Source: Bacteroidales bacterium
GTDB lineage: Bacteria > Bacteroidota > Bacteroidia > Bacteroidales > Bacteroidaceae
Assembly (NCBI GenBank): GCA_030523385.1
Contig: JAUNIV010000077.1
Span: forward strand, 1 to 9,600
Length of the DNA: 9,600 bases
Reading direction: 5' to 3'
Part shown: positions 1 to 7,213 of the stretch, piece after piece
How the letters are laid out: the number at the start of each line of letters is the position of its first letter
Numbering within the stretch: position 1 is the stretch's first letter
Position numbers and translations under genes: made by a program
The notes under the pieces: generated by a model
What the model was told of the DNA's origin: nothing
Database searches by the model: none
What the model saw: the letters and a program-made list of their open reading frames with translations, nothing else

Positions 1-1299
1 TTCATAGACGCATGAAACGGAGGTGTTGTCGGTGGTAGATACTGTGATGTATGTCTTGCCGTTTTCGTTGTACGGACGCTTGCAGAAGCTGGATACATTG
101 TCGGGCAGTCCTGTCACGTAGGTCAGTTTCTTTGCTTCGCCGTCATAGACTGCCATCTTGTTGGCTCCGGTTCCCATTACGGTCAATCCCTGTGTGTACA
201 TCTGACACAAGAAGTAGCTGCCCGTCATAGACCAGCAACGATAGAACGGCTGATTGCCTTCTGACTGTGCTTCCAAATCTACGCAACCGTATGCCGAATC
301 AAATTCGGTGGCTCCTGCCTTGATGCGCATTACGCCGGACTTGTGTGAAGACTCCAGACGAGGGTCGCCGGCTGTTCTGGAGAAGTTGTTTGAGAACACA
401 TAGATGTCTCCGTTGTCGGCAGCCCAAATAGTCTGGTAGTATTGTGAACGCATGCGTCCGCAGGCGTAGCTCAACTGGTCGGTCTTTATCAAGGTCGGGT
501 TCTTGAAGTTTTCATTGTCATAGACGGCTACCCAACATTCATCGGGATACTGGGTTCCGGTGAGTGATTGTGCGCCCGATCTGTCTGTTGAGATCAAGTC
601 TTCGTTGCCCGGCAACACTGCTCCGTTGTTGCATCCGTAAGCACTTACTCCCAAAGGAATGACTGCTGTGTAGAGCTTGCCGTTGGATTCTACGAAGCCT
701 GAGAAGCAAACATATTCGCCGTTGCCCAAAAAGTCTTCGGCCGGAATGACTTCTCCGTTTGTGGTCTTTTCGTTCACCGGATCCAGGTAAGTCACGCTCA
801 TGCCTTTCATTGCATTGCCTGCTTCGTCTTTTACGTCCGTATCTACGGAAGCCGAAGTGATGACGTAGTCGCCGAATATTCCGAATGTGCTGAAGCGCTG
901 GATGTCATACGTATAGGCACGTGCTTTCATCTTTCCTTCTTTGTTCAGGTAGTAGGCAGAAGTACCACCGTTGTTTCCCTGGTTGTATTGCAGGCGGAAC
1001 AGGTATTTATCCTTGTAAGTGAACCATTCCGTACCGGTGTAAGTCTCGATAATGTCATCGTCGTCACTTCTTAGGTTGGAAGAGCCTTCGGTGAGTGAAG
1101 CCACGGCACGGATGTAGTTGGCCTGTCCGTCGCTGCCTGTGGCACTGAAGAAATAGCTGGACTCAACTTCGGTTGGTCCTTCCGGTACTTCGGGCTCGTT
1201 GCCCTGATTGGGTTCGTCATCGCTGTCGCTGCAAGAAGTAAATGCCATTCCTGCACTCAGGGACATCGCAAGTCCCCATACTAAAAGATTCTTTTTCAT
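1..1299 (-). CDS. xusB: DUF4374 surface lipoprotein, XusB-like siderophore-binding protein (3' end missing)
   Basis: I translated 433 codons from an ATG at 1297-1299; the frame stays open to the window edge, so the C-terminus is missing (family members are only somewhat longer). Residues 1-22 are a lipoprotein signal peptide ending in AFTSC, with the lipid-bearing cysteine at 23. It is followed by SDSDDE, an acidic stretch like the Bacteroides export signal that sends lipoproteins to the cell surface. The rest is a secreted-type sequence rich in Gly, Asn, Tyr and Thr with blade-like repeats, fitting the DUF4374 beta-propeller family. The XusB protein of B. thetaiotaomicron, which binds ferric enterobactin at the cell surface, belongs to this family as I recall it. 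The gene starts 23 bases after the TonB receptor stop, so the two are almost certainly co-transcribed. The specific Xus assignment rests on family and gene order; the ligand cannot be read from sequence. Confidence 0.8.
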   Translation of the reverse strand, partial: MKKNLLVWGLAMSLSAGMAFTSCSDSDDEPNQGNEPEVPEGPTEVESSYFFSATGSDGQANYIRAVASLTEGSSNLRSDDDDIIETYTGTEWFTYKDKYLFRLQYNQGNNGGTSAYYLNKEGKMKARAYTYDIQRFSTFGIFGDYVITSASVDTDVKDEAGNAMKGMSVTYLDPVNEKTTNGEVIPAEDFLGNGEYVCFSGFVESNGKLYTAVIPLGVSAYGCNNGAVLPGNEDLISTDRSGAQSLTGTQYPDECWVAVYDNENFKNPTLIKTDQLSYACGRMRSQYYQTIWAADNGDIYVFSNNFSRTAGDPRLESSHKSGVMRIKAGATEFDSAYGCVDLEAQSEGNQPFYRCWSMTGSYFLCQMYTQGLTVMGTGANKMAVYDGEAKKLTYVTGLPDNVSSFCKRPYNENGKTYITVSTTDNTSVSCVYE

Positions 1300-1322
1300 T
1301 GCTTTAATTATTAATTGTTTTT

Positions 1323-3758
1323 TTATTTGTTTCCTAAGTAAACTCTTACTTTCCCATAGAATGCACGTCCGGCCTTTTGCAGGTTGAAGTTGTCATACAG
1401 TTTCTCGTCCGTGAAGTTGCGGCATTCAAAGGAGAGGTTGTATCGTCCGTTCTTCATGCTGTACGAAAGAGCCAGGTTGTGTGAGAACTGCGTTGGTATC
1501 ATCATCTTGTTCTGTTTGCTTCCGTAGGCTTCAGAGAAGAGCGGGAAGCTGTGCATGTACAGGTTGTCATACGTCAGGCTGAGCACGTTGCCTTTCTTGC
1601 CGCAGTTTTGCCAGAAGAAAGAGATGTCCGAATTGGCAAACTTATAGGGCAGGTTAGGCATGCGTGAGCCGTAGCTCAGGTTAGGACGGCTGCTGCCTGT
1701 TTCTTGAAATTCTTCATCGTCGCGCACATCCATTTCCGTGTAGTTTCCGCCTACGCTCACCCAGTTGCCATAACCGTATCGTGCCGACACGTTGTAGCCT
1801 TTAGTCTTTACACGCCCGTGGTTGGAGTAAGCGCCATAGTAGGTGCCGCTCACGTTTTCGGTGGTGCGCTGTATGTAATCTTTCGTGTAACGGTACACCA
1901 GCCCGCCTTCCACATACACGGAGTGTTTGCCAAACTGTCGGTTGTAGCTCAAGTTAAGGTTCAGATTGTCGCTCTTTTCAGGACGAAGGGTGAACTCTCC
2001 CTGTTCCAAATCTTCGTTACCGAAGAGTTCCTCGTTGGTGGGGAGGCGATAGGCCTTCTCATACGAAAGTTTGATTTGTATATCCTTCAGCAGGAAATAG
2101 GTTCCCGCAGCTCCATATCCCAATGTGCTGCAAGTAATGGTGTTGCGATAATAGTTTTGATTGTCGCCACTGCTTTCGGGCACCGGTCCTGCATTGAACT
2201 GGTTATAATATTTCCCAAACACAGAGAGGTTCCATTTCTCCGACGGTGTCATGCGGTAAGAGAGTCCCGTAATGTTCTTGCGCGTCACTTTGGCAATGTT
2301 GTTGGCATTGCTTGCCTCTATCGTCTCGTTGCGGCGATGGAAAGAGTTCAGCACATGGTTGAAGGTAAATGCGTGAGCCTTGCCTATGCGGTAGTTGGCA
2401 GTGACGGTAGCGTTCCAGTTGTCGTTATACGAACGTGTGTCCTGATAAGACACTTCGCCCAGGCTTCCGTTCTTATATCTCTTTTCGCCCAACCAGTTGA
2501 ACTCATAGCTGGCCGTATCTACGTTGTTGGACATGTTGCGGTTATAGTTGGCCGTCAGCACCAAGTCCAGTCCTTTCGTCAGCAAGTCGCGTTTGCGGTA
2601 TTCCAAAGATGGCATGATGGAATAGCCTTTGCGGAACTTCTCGCCGAAAGCCACTGTCTGACGGGCATCGGTCTGTATCTCCTGGTAAGAACGAGAGTAG
2701 GTGATTCCCAACATTAGTCGGTCTGCCCATGCTTTATCTACGAAACCAATCTTGCCGGATGCAGCTTCGTTGTGATAATTGTCATGGAATCTTTTCACTC
2801 TTTCCACCAGTTCGGAATTCTGCTGGCTTCCGCCACCTTCCAAGAAATGTTTCACACCCGTGGCATCTATTTTATAGCTGTTGTCCGAGTAGTTTTGGAA
2901 AGCATTGATTTCGTAGGTAAGCCCGTTTTTGAATGTCTGTCCGAAGTTGACATAAGATTTGTGTGTATTAAACGAACCATACGAATAAGAAGCGTCCATA
3001 AACCAGTTGCGTTTGTTCTTGTTCGTCACAATATTGATGACTCCGCCTATGGCGTCCGCTCCGAATCCCACGGGCACCACTCCTTTATATACTTCAATGC
3101 GTTCGGCGTAGTTCACAGGGATGTTGTTCAGTCCGAACGAACTGCCCACTCCTTCTTGCGGCACTCCGTCGATAAACACTTTGATATGGTTTCCGCTGAA
3201 TCCGTCCATCATCAGCTGCATGTCCGAACCTACACCACCCGATTCGCGCAACTTCATGCCCGGTGCCTGTGCCAATGCCTCGCTCAGGTTCAAGGTAGAG
3301 TTCTGCATGGATTTGGCATCGAGCGCAATGGCATTGAACGCCGACCGTTTCAACCGGCTCACTCCATTGGAAACCACTACCACTTCATCCAATTCGGTGA
3401 CAGACGGTTTCAGCACGACGGTATATTTGTTTTGTTTTTCTTCACTTATTTCGATTTTCTGTTCATGCGCATCAAACCCGATGGCAGACACCACCAATGT
3501 ATAAGTCCCTGCCGGTGCTTTCAAATGATAGATGCCTTTTTCATTGGTTGTACAGCCGAAGTTCGTGCCCCTCAGATAGACAGTGGCAAAATCGATGATG
3601 GTCTTATCGGTCGAAAAAACCTTTCCCGATACGATGGTTTGCGGACGATGATGCCCGCGAGGTCTTTGTGCGAAGCCGTGTGATGCGTATGCCATACACA
3701 TTATTACGAGAATGAAGCAGCTGAAATGCCATTCAAAATCAAGAACATATTTGCTCAT
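1323..3758 (-). CDS. xusA: TonB-dependent outer-membrane receptor, XusA-like
   Basis: The 811-residue protein has the Bacteroides TonB-receptor layout. Residues 1-30 are a signal peptide (hydrophobic FILVIM core) with likely cleavage GFA|Q, so the mature protein would start at Gln31. Residues 42-117 form a CarboxypepD_reg-like beta-sandwich (VSGKV, TNEKGIYHL, IGFDAHEQ). A TonB box lies around 122-131 (ELDEVVVVSNG). The plug is about 137-247 (LSEALAQAPG, IDGVP, RIEVYKG, GADAIGGVINIVTNK) and the beta-barrel runs from about 252 to the end. Such receptors import large scarce ligands across the outer membrane using TonB-ExbBD energy. It lacks the SusC signature and has a DUF4374 partner instead of SusD, which points to siderophore uptake (XusA) rather than glycan uptake. 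The inner-membrane PepSY partner (XusC) would lie off the left edge. The receptor call is very safe; the substrate is inferred. Confidence 0.9.
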   Translation of the reverse strand: MSKYVLDFEWHFSCFILVIMCMAYASHGFAQRPRGHHRPQTIVSGKVFSTDKTIIDFATVYLRGTNFGCTTNEKGIYHLKAPAGTYTLVVSAIGFDAHEQKIEISEEKQNKYTVVLKPSVTELDEVVVVSNGVSRLKRSAFNAIALDAKSMQNSTLNLSEALAQAPGMKLRESGGVGSDMQLMMDGFSGNHIKVFIDGVPQEGVGSSFGLNNIPVNYAERIEVYKGVVPVGFGADAIGGVINIVTNKNKRNWFMDASYSYGSFNTHKSYVNFGQTFKNGLTYEINAFQNYSDNSYKIDATGVKHFLEGGGSQQNSELVERVKRFHDNYHNEAASGKIGFVDKAWADRLMLGITYSRSYQEIQTDARQTVAFGEKFRKGYSIMPSLEYRKRDLLTKGLDLVLTANYNRNMSNNVDTASYEFNWLGEKRYKNGSLGEVSYQDTRSYNDNWNATVTANYRIGKAHAFTFNHVLNSFHRRNETIEASNANNIAKVTRKNITGLSYRMTPSEKWNLSVFGKYYNQFNAGPVPESSGDNQNYYRNTITCSTLGYGAAGTYFLLKDIQIKLSYEKAYRLPTNEELFGNEDLEQGEFTLRPEKSDNLNLNLSYNRQFGKHSVYVEGGLVYRYTKDYIQRTTENVSGTYYGAYSNHGRVKTKGYNVSARYGYGNWVSVGGNYTEMDVRDDEEFQETGSSRPNLSYGSRMPNLPYKFANSDISFFWQNCGKKGNVLSLTYDNLYMHSFPLFSEAYGSKQNKMMIPTQFSHNLALSYSMKNGRYNLSFECRNFTDEKLYDNFNLQKAGRAFYGKVRVYLGNK

Positions 3759-3772
3759 AGATGCTTTTGCTT

Positions 3773-3793
3773 TTATTTATTCTAAATAAGAAT
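3773..3793. promoter_or_regulatory. Operator-like overlapping palindromes in the xusA leader
   Basis: Two perfect dyads overlap: TTATTTA-TTC-TAAATAA at 3773-3789 and ATTCT-AAATA-AGAAT at 3779-3793. They lie between the predicted transcription start (about 3804) and the xusA start codon, where a bound repressor would block transcription. An AT-rich, overlapping-dyad site of about 19-21 bases in front of a siderophore receptor suggests Fur, but I have no verified Bacteroides Fur matrix to compare it with. Chance palindromes are not rare in AT-rich leaders. Confidence 0.4.
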
Positions 3794-3808
3794 TGCTTTT
3801 AATGGCTG

Positions 3809-3840
3809 CAAAAGTACGTCTATTTATCCTGTGCTGCAAA
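3809..3840 (-). promoter_or_regulatory. Bacteroides primary-sigma promoter for xusA-xusB
   Basis: Read on the minus strand, TTTG (3840-3837) is followed by exactly 20 bases and then TACTTTTG (3816-3809). This matches the Bacteroides -33 (TTTG) and -7 (TAnnTTTG) elements at normal spacing. Transcription should begin near 3804, giving a leader of about 45 bases before the ATG at 3758. Confidence 0.75.
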
Positions 3841-3843
3841 TAG

Positions 3844-3886
3844 AAAAAATTGGGGTACCTATCAGTTTTTTGATAGATACCCCAAT
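3844..3886 (-). terminator. Intrinsic terminator of the glutaminyl cyclase gene
   Basis: A 16-pair stem (3886-3871 with 3864-3849) closes a 6-base loop. Its only irregular pair, at 3858/3877, is G-U in the minus-strand RNA but a C-A mismatch on the plus strand. A run of T (complement of 3849-3844) follows in the minus direction only. It lies about 50 bases after the cyclase stop and directly before the xusA promoter, so it separates the two units. Confidence 0.85.
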
Positions 3887-3938
3887 ACATATCATTGTTC
3901 TTCCGCCCTATATGCGAACGGTGTTATGTCTTTGAAGA

Positions 3939-4943
3939 TTATTTCTCGTTATAAATAACATCCATGACAGTCTGACCTACGGCCTTCAGCGTGTTTCGGT
4001 CTATCACGTCCATGTTGTCGTTCACCGTATGCCAGAAAGAACCGAAGGAACTTTGCGGGTTGTCGGCCTCGTAGTTGATGATATCCACACACGGGATGCG
4101 TCCGATGGAATGTACATACACATGGTCGTCTGTCACTTCGCCTCCATCTTCTTTAATAAAGAATTTGCCATATCCCAGTTCGTGGGCTTTCTTCCATATC
4201 TTCTTCATTTCGGAGCGTGCCGTGCGTGCGGAGTAACCTTCGTAATAAAAAGTGGCGTCTTTGCCGCCCACCATATCTAATAGAATGCCGTAACGGGCGT
4301 TATATCCCTGCACGTGCGGTGTCCTTGCCCAATATTGCGAGCCTAAGCACCAGGTGTCTCGTTTGTATTGTCCCTCGTAGAATTCAGGGATGCCGTAATC
4401 TTCCGCATCAAAGAAAATGATGTCTATGCCCAATGCGGGTTGTTCCTTTTGTATCTGTCGGGCTATCTCCAGCAATACGCCCACGCCGCTGGCACCATCG
4501 TTTATGCCTAAGATAGGAGTGTGGTGGTTCTTCGGGTCGGGGTCGTTGTCGGCATACGGGCGGCTGTCCCAGTGAGAGCATAGAAGGACGCGCTTTTTGC
4601 TTTCGGGGTTATAAGCACCGATGATGTTTCTTGCTTTCAGTATGGTACCGTCGTAGGCTATCAGTTCGGCATGCTGGTTATACACCTTAGCACCGAACGA
4701 TTCTAACTGTGCAGCCAAATAGTCACCGCATTGTCGGTGTGCTTGAGTGTTGGGCACGCGCGGTCCGAAGTCTGCCTGTGCCTGTATATATAGGTAAGCA
4801 CTGTCCGCATTAAACTCCGGAGCCTTTATTACTTCTTTTTCGCTTTCGTCTGTCCGGTCATTCTTGTTTGAACTGTTTCCGCAGGAAATGGCGGTAAGCA
4901 CAAACAGGAAAACCGGTAGTGTCAGAATGTTTTTTATCTTCAT
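3939..4943 (-). CDS. Lipoprotein glutaminyl-peptide cyclotransferase (type II QC, peptidase M28 fold)
   Basis: This enzyme would turn N-terminal glutamine of exported proteins into pyroglutamate. I chose the ATG at 4943 (334 residues) because it opens a clean lipoprotein signal, MKIKNILTLPVF to TAISC, with Cys21. An in-frame ATG at 4991 would lie upstream of the likely transcription start; one at 4970 is also possible. Single-zinc cyclase residues are visible: Asp149 in GINDGASG, Glu181-Asp182 in FFDAEDYG (catalytic Glu plus zinc-ligand position), Asp223 in LLDMVGG, and His274 in TDDHVYVH. FWHTVNDN around 303-310 is the usual C-terminal motif. This matches cyclases of Porphyromonas and Tannerella better than aminopeptidases. 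No acidic surface-export run follows Cys21 (GNSSNKND), so it is probably periplasmic. An M28 aminopeptidase activity is the main alternative. Confidence 0.85.
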   Translation of the reverse strand: MKIKNILTLPVFLFVLTAISCGNSSNKNDRTDESEKEVIKAPEFNADSAYLYIQAQADFGPRVPNTQAHRQCGDYLAAQLESFGAKVYNQHAELIAYDGTILKARNIIGAYNPESKKRVLLCSHWDSRPYADNDPDPKNHHTPILGINDGASGVGVLLEIARQIQKEQPALGIDIIFFDAEDYGIPEFYEGQYKRDTWCLGSQYWARTPHVQGYNARYGILLDMVGGKDATFYYEGYSARTARSEMKKIWKKAHELGYGKFFIKEDGGEVTDDHVYVHSIGRIPCVDIINYEADNPQSSFGSFWHTVNDNMDVIDRNTLKAVGQTVMDVIYNEK

Positions 4944-4978
4944 TGTCTGTAAATTAGTTCTTTCTTTCATATCGGGTG

Positions 4979-4986
4979 CGAAGATA
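4979..4986 (-). promoter_or_regulatory. Weak candidate -7 element for the cyclase gene
   Basis: On the minus strand TATCTTCG differs from TAnnTTTG at one base and lies 36 bases before the chosen ATG at 4943. No good TTTG is seen at the expected -33 position. It supports the 4943 or 4970 start over 4991, since transcription would begin near 4975. Confidence 0.35.
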
Positions 4987-5020
4987 AACATTTGGCTTGA
5001 AATTTAATGCTCGAAGTGGC

Positions 5021-5287
5021 TTAATTCTTTCGGTATATGTAGGATTGCCCTGAAAAAGTTGTGATGATTAGTGCAGAAAAGTAGATATTCAATCTATCAT
5101 AAACGCGCATCAAAAAAGAATAAGAGTGGTCAACATTTATCGTGAAACCACTCTTAAAATAGTATTTGGTTCCACTATGAGCCATGCGGTAAATGTACTC
5201 GGTCTTATCCACATAAACATAGTCCTTATTGATGATTTCCTCAAAGGTTTGTATGCCTACCGGGCAATATTTTAGTTGTTGCTCCAT
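5021..5287 (-). pseudogene. Truncated AAA-ATPase_like / PD-(D/E)XK nuclease gene (5' remnant)
   Basis: Residues 1-44 match the start of a very common Bacteroides family of 500 or more residues, an AAA-ATPase-like domain followed by a PD-(D/E)XK nuclease domain: LPVGIQTF-like CPVGIQTFEEI, then YVYVDKTEYIYRM and HSGTKYYF. In intact members the next residues are roughly LSRPRRFGKS, the nucleotide-binding loop. Here they are replaced by KSGFTINVDHSY and an unrelated tail to a stop at residue 89. The ATP-binding loop and all later domains are therefore missing. Homology ends at about 5156, the first base of a terminator hairpin, so a deletion joining codon 44 to the old 3' flank is the simplest history. 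A perfect promoter remains upstream. An 88-residue peptide could still be made, but I see no function in it. Confidence 0.75.
5112..5156 (-). terminator. Intrinsic terminator inside the AAA-ATPase remnant
   Basis: On the minus strand TAAGAGTGGT (5156-5147) pairs perfectly with ACCACTCTTA (5130-5121) around a 16-base loop. It is followed by ATTC-type sequence and six T (complement of 5117-5112). It lies about 150 bases after the remnant's predicted transcription start and would stop read-through from the C26-M19 gene as well, which has no clear terminator of its own. Confidence 0.65.
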
Positions 5288-5314
5288 AAATCTTCGTTAT
5301 TATTTGGTATTACA

Positions 5315-5346
5315 CAAATTTACGTGTTGTTTTTGGAACATGCAAA
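5315..5346 (-). promoter_or_regulatory. Perfect Bacteroides promoter upstream of the AAA-ATPase remnant
   Basis: On the minus strand TTTG (5346-5343) is followed by 20 bases and TAAATTTG (5322-5315), a full match to both consensus elements. Transcription would begin near 5310, about 23 bases before the remnant's ATG. CAAATTTA occurs twice on the plus strand (5315-5322 and 5343-5350), so the upstream element can also be read as a second -7 box. Confidence 0.7.
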
Positions 5347-5370
5347 TTTATGCCCGGATTTGGCAAATTT

Positions 5371-7131
5371 TTATATCCCTCGCTGCACTTCTTCCATTAC
5401 CCGCAGGAAATTTCCGCCCCAAATGAGCCGGATGCTTTCTTCGCTATATCTTTCCGACAACAGCCGGCGGGTAAGATTGATTAGTTCCGCAGCTGAGGCA
5501 CACCCTTTGATGCCTCCGTCACCGTCGAAGTCGGTACCGATGCCCACGTGCTCCACGCCCATAATGTTAACCATGTGGTTCAGGTGTTCTATGGCATCCA
5601 GGATACTGGCTTGTCCTTCCTGACGCAGGAAACCACTGTAGAGGCAGACTTGTGCTACGCCTTCCCGTGCTGCCAATGCCTTCAGTTGTTCATCCGTCAA
5701 GTTACGCGGATGGTCACAAAGTGCCCGGGCGGAAGAGTGGGAGGCTACGATGGGCAGGCGGCTGATGTCTAAGGCATCATAGAAACTCCGTTCTCCGGCA
5801 TGTGATACATCCACCATCATGCCTACGCGGTTCATTTCGCGTATTACCTGTTCGCCAAACTCGCTTACGCCCAATCCTTCTTCGTTGTAGCGTGCCGAAC
5901 CACAGATGTCATTGTTGCCGTTGTGGCACAGCGTCATATATACCACTCCCCGGCGACGGAAACGCTCTACGTTTGTCAGATCTTTGCCTATGGCGTATCC
6001 GTTTTCTATACCCAACATGATGGCTTTCTTGCCTGCCGCTTTCAGCCGATACAGGTCGGCGGGTGTGCGGGCAATATCTACGGCGGTGCAGTTGCGGGCT
6101 ACCATGCTTTCTATTTCATTTAGGATGCGGTCTGCCTTGGCGGTGGCGGCCAGCAAGGCTTCATCGTTACGCTCCTGTTGTTTCAGATAGGCCACCATGA
6201 TGGTCGCATCCAGTCGCCCTTCGGTCATCTTGTGCAAGTCCACCAATATCTTCTTGTCGCGCGTGGCGAAGTCAATACCTTGGTCGAAGAACATCGGAGT
6301 GTCGCAGTGGGAATCTAAAGTAAGTATGCGGCGATGCAGTTTTTTGGCTTCGCGGAAAGAAGTTGCCTCGCCAATCAGCCACTGGAAGATAGGCATCATA
6401 CTGGTGTCCTGTTCCAGAATGAAACATTCCGGATGCCATTGCACACCCATCATCGACTTATGTTCGGCCGATTCCATGGCTTCAATCACACCGTCGGCAG
6501 CGCGTGCCGTTACGCGAAAGCCCGGTGCCACGTCCTTTACGGCTTGGTGGTGGAAGGAGTTTACGGCCAATGTATCTGTGTCAAACAGTTTATGGAGTAA
6601 AGAGTTTGCTTCTATGTGGACGGTGTGCGAAGCATATCCCCGCTCCAGTTCCTGGCTGTGCTTGAGGCAGGTGCCTTCCATTTGCGAGTGAATATCCTGG
6701 TATAATGTCCCGCCAAAGGCTGCATTCATCACCTGTATGCCCCGGCAGATGCCCAATATAGGAATCTGTCTGTCGGCTGCCAGCTTTGCCAACAATAGCT
6801 CCTGGCGGTCTCTCCGTGGATTTATTCCGTGTAAATCTTTTACTGGCTCTTCGCCTAAGAACAGCGGATTGATGTCTGCTCCCCCCGTCAGCACCAGCCC
6901 GTCCAATGATTCTAATGCATTGAGCAAGTTGCTTGTGTCATCCGATGGAGGTAAGATAAACGGGGTGCCACCAGCTTTCAAAATGGAAGTAAAATATCCT
7001 TCTAATAAAGTGCAGGCACCATCCTGAAAGTTGCCCGTCAGTCCGATAACCGGTGCGTCCTTGCGGCAAGGGAAGGAACGGTGCAGGTTGTCATAATCGG
7101 CAGAAATGTCAAATGTTTGAAACGTTTTCAT
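5371..7131 (-). CDS. Fusion of C26 gamma-glutamyl hydrolase-like domain and M19 dipeptidase domain
   Basis: The 586-residue protein joins two enzymes. Residues 25-255 are a class I glutamine-amidotransferase-like peptidase of the PuuD/C26 type: TGGADINP (82-89), nucleophile Cys129 in GICRGIQVMNAAFGG, FHHQAVK (193-199), and His233 and Glu235 in QWHPE. Residues 266-586 are a renal-dipeptidase-like M19 domain with every expected metal ligand: His275 and Asp277 (DSHCDTP), Glu376 (GIENG), His444 (DVSH), His465 (ASHSSARA) and Asp534 (GTDFDGDGG). There is no signal peptide or membrane segment, so it should be cytoplasmic despite the 'membrane dipeptidase' family name. C26 enzymes cleave gamma-glutamyl amides and M19 enzymes cleave dipeptides, including Cys-Gly, so a two-step attack on gamma-glutamyl peptides is plausible. 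It is divergent from ptb-buk with 82 bases between start codons. Both active sites look intact. Confidence 0.88.
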   Translation of the reverse strand: MKTFQTFDISADYDNLHRSFPCRKDAPVIGLTGNFQDGACTLLEGYFTSILKAGGTPFILPPSDDTSNLLNALESLDGLVLTGGADINPLFLGEEPVKDLHGINPRRDRQELLLAKLAADRQIPILGICRGIQVMNAAFGGTLYQDIHSQMEGTCLKHSQELERGYASHTVHIEANSLLHKLFDTDTLAVNSFHHQAVKDVAPGFRVTARAADGVIEAMESAEHKSMMGVQWHPECFILEQDTSMMPIFQWLIGEATSFREAKKLHRRILTLDSHCDTPMFFDQGIDFATRDKKILVDLHKMTEGRLDATIMVAYLKQQERNDEALLAATAKADRILNEIESMVARNCTAVDIARTPADLYRLKAAGKKAIMLGIENGYAIGKDLTNVERFRRRGVVYMTLCHNGNNDICGSARYNEEGLGVSEFGEQVIREMNRVGMMVDVSHAGERSFYDALDISRLPIVASHSSARALCDHPRNLTDEQLKALAAREGVAQVCLYSGFLRQEGQASILDAIEHLNHMVNIMGVEHVGIGTDFDGDGGIKGCASAAELINLTRRLLSERYSEESIRLIWGGNFLRVMEEVQRGI

Positions 7132-7156
7132 AAGTTAATATTTCATAGAAACCGGA

Positions 7157-7164
7157 CAAAGATA
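7157..7164 (-). promoter_or_regulatory. Candidate -7 element for the C26-M19 gene in the divergent gap
   Basis: TATCTTTG on the minus strand is an exact TAnnTTTG match, 25 bases before the ATG at 7131. The -33 position shows GAAA rather than TTTG. For ptb on the other strand the best I see is CATATTTG at 7188-7195, one base off consensus, which would give a very short leader. The two units share this gap. Confidence 0.5.
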
Positions 7165-7213
7165 GCTATAAATTCAGATTTATTTTTCATATTTGCTAAT
7201 AAATCTGATGCCT

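Noticed and set aside
1704..3683. Two long plus-strand open frames (about 337 and 303 codons) opposite xusA
   Set aside because: They are antisense to a clear TonB receptor with complete domain motifs. Their translations show no recognisable domain, and no promoter or start signal supports them.
1323..3758. Reading the receptor and lipoprotein as a SusC/SusD glycan-uptake pair
   Set aside because: The lipoprotein is DUF4374-like and lacks SusD features. No glycoside hydrolase, sulfatase or hybrid two-component regulator is nearby.
4944..4991. Longer start (ATG at 4991) for the glutaminyl cyclase
   Set aside because: It would put 16 extra residues before a good lipoprotein signal peptide and would lie upstream of the probable transcription start.
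5343..5371. Possible terminator directly after the C26-M19 stop codon
   Set aside because: Only a four-base GCC/GGC stem can be drawn and no T-run follows; the hairpin at 5112-5156 is the first credible stop signal downstream.
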